Assembly: GCF_001267405.1 (NCBI RefSeq)
Contig: NZ_CP012369.1
Span: 1,080,001-1,144,000, forward strand
Source: Moorella thermoacetica
GTDB taxonomy: Bacteria > Bacillota > DSM-521 > Neomoorellales > Neomoorellaceae
DNA length: 64,000 nucleotides
Reading direction: 5' to 3'
The number at the start of each line of letters is the position of its first letter. The first letter of the stretch is position 1. Shown one piece after another: positions 1-7,553 of the stretch. The position numbers and the translations under genes were made by a program. Under the pieces are notes generated by a model, which was not told the origin of the DNA, ran no database searches, and saw only the letters and a program-made list of their open reading frames with translations.

Positions 1-2034
1 ATCAAAGCTATTGTTGACTGTCAGGGTGGCCGAGGTCAGGATCACAGCCTGCTTGCGGGAAAAGAGAAGTTCTGCCAGCAGGGGACCAATATCCAGGGGG
101 GCGGAGCGTAAGATATACTGGCCATGGTTATTCTTTTCCAGCCAGCTGACGCTGGTGGCCGGGTCGGCATCAAGGATCTGCCCCAGATCATAGCTGTACT
201 GGGCAACAACGGCGGCGAAATTACCGGCATCGGCAGCAAACTCGCCGGCCCCGGCAGCGCTCAATAACTCCGAGAGGCGCTCCAGGCGACTGGCCAGGCC
301 GCTGAGGTTTTCCTCCAGGCTCCCGAAGACTGACAGCAGGTTGTCCCAAGCAGGGGTTTCCTTTAAACGGCTGGTGAAACGCAGGGTATAACCCGCCTCT
401 TCCCAGCGGGCGGCATCACTTAACCTGCCCAAGCTCTCCCAGAACTCCTGCCAACCGGCCAGGGTTGCTGTTACTGTTAGTTCCATATCCTCCAGGAAGT
501 CTGCCAATTCAAGGTTCCCTTCCGGAGGTAAACGGCGGGCGAGATTGCGGACCCGACCCAGGAAGCTATAGGCCTGCTCACCCCGGCCCAGGCGGCGAAA
601 GAAAAGCTCACAGCTGGCCTGGCTGACACTGCTCCCCAGGTGTTCGGTAGCCGCCTCCTCCAGGTGATGGGCTTCATCGATAATCAGGTAGGGGTAGTCA
701 GGCAGGACCTGGTTGTTTAAGCGGATATCGCTCAGTAAAAGGGAATGGTTCAAGATCAGGATATTGGCAGCCTCAGCCTCCCGGCGGGCGGCATTGACAA
801 AACATTCATCGTTGAAGGGGCAGGCGCTACCGGTGCAGGTCTCGGTATCGGCCGCCAGGGCAAATTTGAAGCCTTCTTCTTCCGGGGTAAGTTTCATTTC
901 GCTCCAGTCGCCGCTGGTTGTTACCTCCAGCCAGCGTAAAACCCGCATGGCGAAGAGACGCTCTGCCTCCCCGGCCGGCGGGTTGGCCAGGTAGTCCCGC
1001 AACTTCCGCCTGCAGATATAGTTGCTCCGTCCTTTAACCAGGGCCGCCTTAAAGGAAAAGGGCAGGAGTTCCCGTAGCTGGGGCAGGTCCTTCTGCCAGA
1101 GTTGTTCCTGCAGGCTGATGGTATGGGTGGCAATGGCTACCCTCTTTCTCTGGCTACAGGCCCAGTAAATCGCCGGCAAAAGGTAGGCCAGAGATTTGCC
1201 GGTCCCTGTGCCGGCTTCTACTGTCAGGTAGTGATTGCCGGCCAGGGCCGAGGCTACAGCCCTGAGCATTTCCACCTGCTGGGGACGGTATTCATAACCT
1301 GGTATCTGCTCGGCCAGCAGACCCCTGTGGTCCAGCATGGCTACCAGGTCGTCGACATTAAAGGCCGGCAAGGTTCCAGACTGCGGGGAGGGTACCCTGG
1401 TCGGGGCAAATAACCCGGTAGCGGCCACTTCAAAATGGCTGGCTGGCGTTCCCTGAACCAGAGCAGCCCGGAACCAGGACTGGAGGCCGACCGGGGCTAG
1501 GTTCAGGAGTTTTGTCAGCAGGTTTTTGTCCAGTTCCAGGGTGGCCTGCCAGAGGTTCTCCAGGAGGCGGGCGGTAGTTAACACATCATCCAGGGCGCGA
1601 TGATGGCCGGTAGCTTCGAGGGTCAGGTACTTGCTCATATAATCCAGGCGGTGAGAAGCCAGGCAGGGAAAGAGAATCCGGCTCAGGGCAAGGGTATCCA
1701 GCAGCGGGGAATGCCAGCCGTGGCCCAGGGCTTGGTTTAGGAAGGCCAGGTCAAAGGTGCCGTTATGGCCTACTGGGATGGCATCCCTGAATAAATCCAG
1801 CAACCCGGGCAAAACTTCAGGAAGGGGGGGCGCCTCGCGGACCATGGCGTCACTAATACCCGTCAACCTCTCGATGGCCGGGGGTATAGGCCGGCCCGGG
1901 TTCACCAGGGTTTGAAACTGGCGGGTAATGTTGCCTCCTTCCAGGCGGACGGCAGCAATCTCAATTATTCTGTCCCGGGCTGGATCCAGGCCGGTGGTTT
2001 CCACATCCAGGACGACATAAGTCTGGGGGAGCAT
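1..2034 (-). CDS. dinG: DinG-type ATP-dependent helicase with N-terminal DnaQ-like exonuclease domain (3' end cut by window edge)
   Basis: The reading frame is open from an ATG at 2034 to the window edge (678 codons), so the C-terminal helicase motifs are missing. Residues 7-17 carry the DEDD exonuclease motif (Asp10, Glu12 in DVETTGLDP), followed by a typical proofreading-exonuclease domain to about residue 175. A Walker A motif (EAGTGTGKS) lies near residue 270 and a DEAH box near residue 450. Between them, cysteines near residues 340 and 400-410 (ICRRK, CTGSAC, DEC) match the 4Fe-4S domain of XPD/DinG helicases. Family knowledge: superfamily 2, 5'-3' DNA helicase acting in repair and replication-conflict resolution; the exonuclease-fused form is common in Firmicutes. 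The gene follows the biotin carrier gene on the same strand with a 28-nt gap. Confidence 0.9.
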   Translation of the reverse strand, partial: MLPQTYVVLDVETTGLDPARDRIIEIAAVRLEGGNITRQFQTLVNPGRPIPPAIERLTGISDAMVREAPPLPEVLPGLLDLFRDAIPVGHNGTFDLAFLNQALGHGWHSPLLDTLALSRILFPCLASHRLDYMSKYLTLEATGHHRALDDVLTTARLLENLWQATLELDKNLLTKLLNLAPVGLQSWFRAALVQGTPASHFEVAATGLFAPTRVPSPQSGTLPAFNVDDLVAMLDHRGLLAEQIPGYEYRPQQVEMLRAVASALAGNHYLTVEAGTGTGKSLAYLLPAIYWACSQRKRVAIATHTISLQEQLWQKDLPQLRELLPFSFKAALVKGRSNYICRRKLRDYLANPPAGEAERLFAMRVLRWLEVTTSGDWSEMKLTPEEEGFKFALAADTETCTGSACPFNDECFVNAARREAEAANILILNHSLLLSDIRLNNQVLPDYPYLIIDEAHHLEEAATEHLGSSVSQASCELFFRRLGRGEQAYSFLGRVRNLARRLPPEGNLELADFLEDMELTVTATLAGWQEFWESLGRLSDAARWEEAGYTLRFTSRLKETPAWDNLLSVFGSLEENLSGLASRLERLSELLSAAGAGEFAADAGNFAAVVAQYSYDLGQILDADPATSVSWLEKNNHGQYILRSAPLDIGPLLAELLFSRKQAVILTSATLTVNNSFD

Positions 2035-2062
2035 TTAAATACACTTCCTCTTCGGAAACCGT

Positions 2063-2449
2063 TCAAGCCAAAGTAACCAGAGGCTGGCCGCTGCTGACGG
2101 TGGCTCCGGCCTCGACCAGCACCTCCCGGACAACCCCCCCGGCCGGAGCCGGGATCTCGTTTTCCATCTTCATAGCTTCAATTATCACCAGTACCTGGCC
2201 GGCAGTCACCCTCTGGCCGGGTTTAACTCTTACCTCCACTACCGTACCCGGCAGGGGAGCGGTAACGGTCCGGTTATCCCGCAGCGGCGGGGTGGGAGCT
2301 GCTGCCAGACGGCCGGATCGCGGGATAACCGCCGCTGCCGGTGGAGCCATCATAGCAGGAGAAACAGGCGGCCAGGCCGATTCCGGCCTTTCCTCTACTT
2401 CTACCTGAAAGGTTTCACCATTGACCGTTACTTGAAAATGCCTTTTCAA
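2063..2449 (-). CDS. Biotin carboxyl carrier protein of an acyl-CoA carboxyltransferase/decarboxylase
   Basis: The 128-residue protein ends in a biotinyl/lipoyl domain (about residues 55-128) with the biotin-acceptor motif EAMKMEN, the second Met-Lys pair marking the biotinylated lysine. An N-terminal beta segment and a Pro/Ala-rich linker precede it, as in gamma or biotin subunits of methylmalonyl-CoA or oxaloacetate decarboxylases. The start is a TTG at 2449 with AAGGAGG nine bases upstream, and it overlaps the end of the preceding small subunit gene by 4 nt. It carries CO2 between the biotin-dependent partner and the carboxyltransferase encoded upstream. No biotin carboxylase gene is visible nearby. 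Confidence 0.88.
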   Translation of the reverse strand: MKRHFQVTVNGETFQVEVEERPESAWPPVSPAMMAPPAAAVIPRSGRLAAAPTPPLRDNRTVTAPLPGTVVEVRVKPGQRVTAGQVLVIIEAMKMENEIPAPAGGVVREVLVEAGATVSSGQPLVTLA

Positions 2450-2670
2450 ACCGCCGGTCTCCTCCTTTCGAAGGCCATGGAATTATTGATTAATTCCTGG
2501 CGACCGGCCAGGCTCCAGCGGCGCAAGGGCCGGTCCTGGGGCCGGATAGATGTGATTTGCCAGGAGGTCGTTGCGGGAGTCATATAAACGGCTACGGCGG
2601 CGGTGATGGCGGCTACGATTTCCGCCGGTATCATTGCCGGGCGGGGTGCTGTCTGGAGATAGGCTAACAA
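2446..2670 (-). CDS. Small subunit of the carboxyltransferase complex (OadG-like position)
   Basis: This 74-residue protein lies between the carboxyltransferase and the biotin carrier gene, where many Firmicutes and archaea encode a small accessory subunit. It has an Ala-rich N-terminal helix ([17 protein letters not shown]) and a basic C-terminal part containing ITSIRP and SLAGRQEL, similar in arrangement to small proteins found beside methylmalonyl-CoA carboxyltransferases. It starts with TTG at 2670 behind AAGGAGG (7-nt spacing), 19 nt after the mmdA stop. A role as assembly or anchoring subunit is inferred from gene order; I see no convincing membrane segment. Confidence 0.6.
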   Translation of the reverse strand: MLAYLQTAPRPAMIPAEIVAAITAAVAVYMTPATTSWQITSIRPQDRPLRRWSLAGRQELINNSMAFERRRPAV

Positions 2671-2689
2671 ATCCGTTCCCTCCTTTTCC

Positions 2690-4243
2690 CTAGACAGGGA
2701 AGTTGCCGTGTTTTTTACCCGGGCGGCTTTCCCGTTTACTGAGCAGGGTCAGCAGGTTCCGGATCAAATGGGGGCGGGTCAGAGCCGGGTCGATAACAGC
2801 ATCAACCAGCCCCAGGCCCGCGGCCACATAGGGGTTGGCAAACTTATCGCGGTAAGCGGCGACTTTTTCCTGCCGTACCCGGGCCGGGTCATCTGCCTGG
2901 CTGATTTCCTGGCGGAAGATTATATTAGCAGCCCCCTCGGGACCCATGACGGCTATTTCCGCTGTAGGCCAGGCAACGACATGATCGGCTCCCAGGGAGC
3001 GGGAGCACATGGCCAGGTAGGCACCGCCGTACGCCTTGCGCAGGACGAGGGTGAGTTTGGGTACCGTGGCCTCGGCGAAGGCATATAACAGTTTGGCCCC
3101 ATGACGGATAATGCCTCCCTGTTCCTGTTCCACCCCGGGAAGGTAGCCGGGGGTATCCACCAGGGTCAGGAGGGGTATATTGAAGGCGTCACAAAAACGC
3201 ACGAAACGTGCTGCTTTATCGGCGGCGTTGATATCCAGGCAACCGGCCAGGTACTGGGGCTGGTTGGCCACAATACCTATAGTATACCCCGCCAAGCGGG
3301 CCAGGCCAATAACCATATTGGCGGCATATTCACCTTGAATCTCCAGGAACAGGCCGTCATCAACCACTCCGTAGATGATTTCCTTCACGTTATACGGTTT
3401 ATTAGGATCGACAGGCACCAGTGCCGCCAGGTTGGGATTCTGGCGCTCAGCCGGGTCAGAACTGGGCCTGAAGGGCGGGTCCTCCAAGTTATTGGCAGGT
3501 AAATAATCCAGCAGGGTGCGAATCAAGTGCAGGCAATCTTCTTCCGTTGGCGTCCGGAAGTGGGCCACCCCGCTCCTGGTGGCATGGGTGACGGCACCTC
3601 CCAGCTCTTCCGCGCTGACTTCTTCCCCCGTGACGGCTTTGATTACCTGGGGGCCGGTAATAAACATCTGGGCTGTATTATCAACCATAAAAATGAAGTC
3701 CATTAGCCCCGGCGAATAGACGGCGCCCCCGGCACAGGGGCCCATAATAGCGGCGATTTGGGGAATAACCCCTGAAGCATGGGTGTTGCGGCGGAAGATT
3801 TCCCCATAACCATTGAGGGCCGCTACCCCCTCCTGGATACGGGCCCCGCCGGAATCGTTCAAACCTATGACCGGCACACCGGTTTTCAGGGCTAGATCCA
3901 TGACCTTACAGATTTTGGCAGCATGCATCTCCCCCAGGGAACCGCCCATAACGGTAAAATCCTGGGCATAGACGTAGACTGGCCGACCATTTATGGTCCC
4001 GGAACCGGTAACTACACCCTCACCAGGTGTTTCTATGTCCTGCATGCCGAAATCAGTGGCCCGGTGGCGCACAAATTGATCCAGTTCCAGAAAACTGCCG
4101 GGATCCAGCAATAGCTCCAGCCGTTCCCGGGCCGTTAACTTGCCGGCAGCGTGCTGCCGGGCTACCCGTTCTTCACCACCGCCGGCCATAACCCTGGCGC
4201 GCCTGACTTCCAGGTCGGCCAGCCTGGCCGTTATATCTTCCAT
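2690..4243 (-). CDS. mmdA: Methylmalonyl-CoA decarboxylase/carboxyltransferase alpha subunit
   Basis: The 517-residue protein is a full-length carboxyltransferase of the propionyl/methylmalonyl-CoA family. It has the N-terminal signature GKLTARERLELLLDPGSF, the oxyanion-hole glycines of the acyl-CoA site (NDSGGARIQEG, GPCAGGAVYSPG) and the biotin-site half (TPGYLPGVEQE, AYGGAYLAM). Reaction: transfer or removal of the carboxyl group between an acyl-CoA and carboxybiotin. It heads a three-gene unit with the small subunit and the biotin carrier. The integral membrane beta subunit of sodium-pumping decarboxylases is not adjacent, so a soluble transcarboxylase is an equally good reading. Confidence 0.88.
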   Translation of the reverse strand: MEDITARLADLEVRRARVMAGGGEERVARQHAAGKLTARERLELLLDPGSFLELDQFVRHRATDFGMQDIETPGEGVVTGSGTINGRPVYVYAQDFTVMGGSLGEMHAAKICKVMDLALKTGVPVIGLNDSGGARIQEGVAALNGYGEIFRRNTHASGVIPQIAAIMGPCAGGAVYSPGLMDFIFMVDNTAQMFITGPQVIKAVTGEEVSAEELGGAVTHATRSGVAHFRTPTEEDCLHLIRTLLDYLPANNLEDPPFRPSSDPAERQNPNLAALVPVDPNKPYNVKEIIYGVVDDGLFLEIQGEYAANMVIGLARLAGYTIGIVANQPQYLAGCLDINAADKAARFVRFCDAFNIPLLTLVDTPGYLPGVEQEQGGIIRHGAKLLYAFAEATVPKLTLVLRKAYGGAYLAMCSRSLGADHVVAWPTAEIAVMGPEGAANIIFRQEISQADDPARVRQEKVAAYRDKFANPYVAAGLGLVDAVIDPALTRPHLIRNLLTLLSKRESRPGKKHGNFPV

Positions 4244-4279
4244 GGTTTGACTATCCCCTTTCTTATTCCCTACCTCTTT

Positions 4280-4309
4280 ATATTACCAGGTCATAAGGGT
4301 TGCTTGCAA
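4280..4309 (-). promoter_or_regulatory. Candidate sigma-A promoter for mmdA operon
   Basis: On the minus strand TTGCAA (4309-4304) and TAATAT (4285-4280) are separated by 18 nt, about 40 nt upstream of the mmdA start. This is the best promoter-like sequence in the 222-nt gap between thiL and mmdA; otherwise I see nothing recognisable in that gap. Confidence 0.4.
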
Positions 4310-4465
4310 GTACCTTCTTCTCAAAACCGTTCTTTCTTTGGCAGGCCTTGCCCGCCCTCCCTCCGTGGTCCCGGCTGCAAACGAAACCGAGCGGGAGTTT
4401 TCATTCTTGCGCAGCTGACTGCTTACAGCCATAGCGCCCCCGGATAAAGATCAGGGGCCCCAGGG

Positions 4466-5479
4466 TTATCTATCCAGCTGGAAGTGGTTATAACCCCCTG
4501 GCGTCAAGGGTAGCACTCGGCCGCTGTGGTTTATGGTAATACCCTCTTCTGCCGGGACGACCCTGCCGATGACCGTCACCGGCGTCCTGCAGGCCCGGTT
4601 CACAGCTTCCCGAACGGCGTCTACTTTATCCGGCCGGCAGGCCAGCAGGAGCTCAAAGTCTTCGCCGCCATAAAGGGCGTAATCCAGGGGCTCCTTATGG
4701 TATATAGCCGCCAATTGCCGGGTGGCCGGAGCGATGGGGATGGCCCCGGCCTCCAGGACTATTCCCACCCTGGAAGCCGTCGCCAGGGTATAGACCTCCG
4801 CTACCAGGCCGTCGCTGATGTCATCGGCCGCCGTGAGCCCACCGGCCTTCAGGGCGGCACGGATTTCCACTACCCGCGGGGTAGGCCGGAAGTGGCGTGC
4901 CCGGGCCCAGGCGATGACCTCCGCCGGGGCCGGGCGGGGACTGAGCAGGGTATCCAGACCTGCGGCAGAGCCCCCCAGGTCGCCGGTTACTAGCAGAATA
5001 TCCCCGGGCTGGGCACCGTGGCGGTAGAGACAGGCATCATTTTCCACCCGTCCCAATATGGCCAGGTTGATTACCATGGCCCTGGGGGAAGAGACCGTGT
5101 CGCCACCAATTATATTTACTCCAAAACGCTGGCCACATTCCCGCAGGCCGGCGTAGAGCTCGTCCACAAACTCGACCTGCTGCTCCGGCCTTAAAGCCAG
5201 GGATACCAGGGCCTGTTCTGGTATCCCCCCCATGGCGGCAATATCGCTGACATTAACAGCCATGGTTTTATAACCTATTTCCCGGGGGGTAGCTGTGGCC
5301 AAGGTAAAGTGGATATCCTCCACCAGCATATCCGTCGAAGCCAGGGTCAGGAAACCAGGTTCTCCCTTTAATACGGCGGCGTCATCACCGATCCCCATAA
5401 CTACCCTGGCCGGGTCCACTATGGCCCCGGCCTTTAAGCGTTCTATAAGTCCAAATTCCCCTACTTCTTTAAGTTCCAA
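4466..5479 (-). CDS. thiL: Thiamine-monophosphate kinase
   Basis: The 337-residue protein matches the whole length of ThiL in the AIR-synthase/PurM-like kinase family. Visible motifs are GIGDDAAVL with metal-binding aspartates (residues about 29-36), STDMLVEDIHF, the ATP-site segment IIGGDTVSS and the C-terminal GGEDFELLLAC. It phosphorylates thiamine monophosphate to the active cofactor thiamine diphosphate, needed here for pyruvate:ferredoxin oxidoreductase-type enzymes. The start is a TTG at 5479; an in-frame TAG lies just upstream, so no longer start exists. The Shine-Dalgarno (AAAGGAG) is unusually far (about 13 nt). Confidence 0.93.
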   Translation of the reverse strand: MELKEVGEFGLIERLKAGAIVDPARVVMGIGDDAAVLKGEPGFLTLASTDMLVEDIHFTLATATPREIGYKTMAVNVSDIAAMGGIPEQALVSLALRPEQQVEFVDELYAGLRECGQRFGVNIIGGDTVSSPRAMVINLAILGRVENDACLYRHGAQPGDILLVTGDLGGSAAGLDTLLSPRPAPAEVIAWARARHFRPTPRVVEIRAALKAGGLTAADDISDGLVAEVYTLATASRVGIVLEAGAIPIAPATRQLAAIYHKEPLDYALYGGEDFELLLACRPDKVDAVREAVNRACRTPVTVIGRVVPAEEGITINHSGRVLPLTPGGYNHFQLDR

Positions 5480-5533
5480 GGCTTGCTACTCAACTCCTTT
5501 TCCAGGCTATTACCATCTTGCCATAAGTAAAGG

Positions 5534-5559
5534 GCCGGTGCAAGGTTTTTAACACCGGC
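5534..5559 (-). terminator. Terminator-like hairpin at the 3' end of the 5549-6103 gene
   Basis: A 7-bp stem GCCGGTG/CACCGGC surrounds an A-rich loop and overlaps the stop codon of the minus-strand gene. It is followed on that strand by CCCTTTACTT, only weakly T-rich, so termination strength is uncertain. Confidence 0.4.
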
Positions 5560-6103
5560 CGGCAGGAACAAGTATTCTCTGAAGTAAAGCCAGGATATCC
5601 TGGAGGCGTTCCTTGATGAAGGCGTCCCCGGGATCAACCTCATGGGCAGCCCAGTAACTGGCCAGGGCCTGGGCAAAACGGCCGTGGTACTCGTGGATTA
5701 CTCCCAGGGCTAGCTGCGCTTCCAGGTCCCGGGGATCGTTTTCTGCCCGGCGCAGGTAGACAAGGTACTTCTCCTCGTTTTCCAAAAAATCCTGTTCAAA
5801 AAAGGCACTCCCTATTTTAACCCGCCAGGCATAGGTGTCGTCCTGGACCTCGAAGGGGCAGCTACTATTGAAACGCAAACCGCGGTTTTTCAGGGACTTG
5901 CGGAAGTAACGGCAGAAGGCACAGCGGCCGTCATAACCCAGGCCCTGAATGCTCAATTCATTGTCCTTAAAGTTTATGCCGGCATAAGTGGGGATGCGTT
6001 CCCGGGCAAGTTCCAGATAGTAGTTGATGGTTTTGGCTTCACCGGCGTGCCGTGGTTTCAGGATTATCTGGCAGGTAGTCGGGTTGTTTCTTCCAGTAGT
6101 CAT
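5549..6103 (-). CDS. Conserved-looking protein of unknown function with C-terminal TPR-like segment
   Basis: I do not recognise this 184-residue protein. The middle contains a possible metal or Fe-S site (CAFCRYF, with a further Cys in NSSCPFE). The C-terminal 60 residues (DLEAQLALGVIHEYHGRFAQ, then ALASYWAAHEVDPGDAFIKE) look like one or two tetratricopeptide-type helical repeats. It starts with ATG behind GGGAGAGG. It lies between thiL and a DUF3786-like gene on the same strand but is separated from the latter by about 390 nt. No signal peptide or membrane segment is visible. Confidence 0.7.
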   Translation of the reverse strand: MTTGRNNPTTCQIILKPRHAGEAKTINYYLELARERIPTYAGINFKDNELSIQGLGYDGRCAFCRYFRKSLKNRGLRFNSSCPFEVQDDTYAWRVKIGSAFFEQDFLENEEKYLVYLRRAENDPRDLEAQLALGVIHEYHGRFAQALASYWAAHEVDPGDAFIKERLQDILALLQRILVPAGRC

Positions 6104-6166
6104 TACCTCTCCCCCATTCTCCTGCTACATCCTATGGTTGTGGAGGAGAGAAAATGACTGGGTAAA

Positions 6167-6194
6167 TCATCCCCCGCCGGTGTCGGCAGGGGAT
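6167..6194 (-). other. GC-rich stem-loop in the gap upstream of the 5549-6103 gene
   Basis: An 11-bp stem (ATCCCCTGCCG paired with CGGCGGGGGAT, one wobble) with a 4-nt loop lies in the intergenic stretch 6104-6291. There is no T-run on either side, so it may be a processing or weak termination signal. Nothing else is recognisable in that stretch. Confidence 0.4.
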
Positions 6195-6291
6195 GGCTTT
6201 AATTCTAATAACCGTGGTAACCAGCTAGAAGGGGGTCTTCCGGACCTGGCAGGCCAGGTATTGCCCCACCGGGCAGGGTGCCGCCGAACCT

Positions 6292-6501
6292 TCAAGGTGA
6301 TAAAAAAGTTGCCTCCTCCCAGCCCGGACCATCTACTTTCCCGTCCGGCTCCAGGAGCAGGCTGGCGGTAAACTCCGGACGGCCATTACAACTGCGCCGT
6401 TCCGGGAGAATCCTTTCTCCCCCCAGGACCAGTTCGAGACGGTAGTCCCTTACGGCGGCTCCTAAACTGACGCTGGCGCCATGCTTGAGGGCGGCGTCTA
6501 C
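6292..6501 (-). other. Coding-like 70-codon open frame without a start codon, overlapping the end of the DUF3786-like gene
   Basis: Downstream of the DUF3786-like stop (6498-6500) the alternative frame stays open for 70 codons to a TGA at 6292-6294. It reads like a real soluble protein segment (for example RDYRLELVLGGERIL, PEFTASLLLEPDGKV). No ATG, GTG or TTG is available in frame. It may be a frameshifted C-terminal extension of the upstream gene, or a decayed small gene. Confidence 0.4.
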
Positions 6502-7109
6502 CTCCCGGCCAGGTTTTTTAAGCGTTTAACCAGGTATTCCGCCAGGACGGCAAAGTCCTCGGTGGCCAGCATCTCAGGGGCCGAGGCGTCAAAGAGGATG
6601 GTGCCCCCGGGTGGGAATTCTTCATCTCCGGCCCAGATGACCAGCCGTACCGGTAAACAGGGAAAGGGGTTCAGTTCAACTGCAGCATCACCCTGGTCAA
6701 CGGGCCTGCCACCCAGACCCTCCCCGGCCCGGAGGAGGCTGGCCGGCTGCGACCCGAAGGTGCGAATGAGGGGTAAGACGGCCCGGCCGTAAAAAGGCTG
6801 CTGGTAAATAAGACCACCGGGTAATTCTTTAAAGGATATCCATTGGCCCCTCAGGGCGGCACCAGGTCCCGTTAAGTAGTGCAGGATTAATACCTGGAAG
6901 CGGGGATCAACCGGCTCCCCGTTAGCTGTACTGACATCCCCGGCCGGGTGGGTTATGTGGTAAATTTCGTTTAGAGAAGGCAGGCTTAAAAAACCCTTTT
7001 CCACTTCCCAGCTGACCTTTTTGTATTTAGCTATCTCCTCTACCCTGATTTTAGCCAGGTCTACCTTCGCCCGGGCCAGGGTGACGTCCAGATTATAAGG
7101 CAGAGCCAT
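6498..7109 (-). CDS. DUF3786-like protein
   Basis: The protein (203 residues from the chosen start) resembles the DUF3786 family, which is frequent in anaerobes carrying corrinoid or CODH enzymes and has no assigned function. Typical features are the N-terminal YNLDVTLARAKVDL segment, VLILHYLTGPG, WISFKELPGG and a C-terminal FDASAPEMLATEDFAVLAEY. ATG at 7109 is preferred over an ATG 51 nt upstream because AAAGGGG lies eight bases before it. The following 70-codon coding-like stretch in another frame suggests that the 3' end may be frameshifted. Confidence 0.7.
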   Translation of the reverse strand: MALPYNLDVTLARAKVDLAKIRVEEIAKYKKVSWEVEKGFLSLPSLNEIYHITHPAGDVSTANGEPVDPRFQVLILHYLTGPGAALRGQWISFKELPGGLIYQQPFYGRAVLPLIRTFGSQPASLLRAGEGLGGRPVDQGDAAVELNPFPCLPVRLVIWAGDEEFPPGGTILFDASAPEMLATEDFAVLAEYLVKRLKNLAGR

Positions 7110-7265
7110 GGAAAATACCCCTTTCTGGGTGATAAACCTCATTAATCGGCCCTGGAACAAAAAGTATTAAAATAAGCCCGCAATGAAAACCTGGTATTTT
7201 GCAGCTTCCGGAGGGCGGCAAAAAAGTTGGATTAGCAGCTAAAGTTTACCATACTTTAACCAAAA

Positions 7266-7292
7266 ATAAAAGCCGGCTGGGTACCGGACTTT
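7266..7292 (-). terminator. Probable terminator after the small gene at 7300-7431
   Basis: On the minus strand an imperfect GC stem (AGTCCGG against CCGGCT) is followed by TTTTATTTTT, just downstream of the small acidic gene's stop codon. Confidence 0.5.
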
Positions 7293-7299
7293 AGCTAAG

Positions 7300-7431
7300 C
7301 TAATGCAGGGGTACGACTATGCAGTTATTTTTTTCTTCTTCTTCATTTGCCAGGAGCTTTTCCAGCTCGTCGGCACTGACAAACCGGTAATCTACCTCTT
7401 CCCCCTTAATCCAGGTCAGCAGGTAATCCAT
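7300..7431 (-). CDS. Small acidic protein of unknown function
   Basis: A 43-residue acidic protein (start MDYLLTWIKGEEVDYRF) follows a GAGGAGG sequence. The same frame is open further upstream to 7551, but the upstream part is rich in rare residues and lacks a good ribosome site, so the internal ATG at 7431 is preferred. It follows the phosphatase gene by about 120 nt on the same strand and is followed by a terminator-like hairpin. No family recognised. Confidence 0.4.
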   Translation of the reverse strand: MDYLLTWIKGEEVDYRFVSADELEKLLANEEEEKNNCIVVPLH

Positions 7432-7553
7432 AACCTCCGCCGCCTCCTCTTGGTATTTTGTATACACTATCCTGTCTTCAGGATAACACCTGGCGGCGGA
7501 AAATGCAAGAAAAAATTTTAAAAAAGACCGGGCTTGCATTAGACATGGCAATC

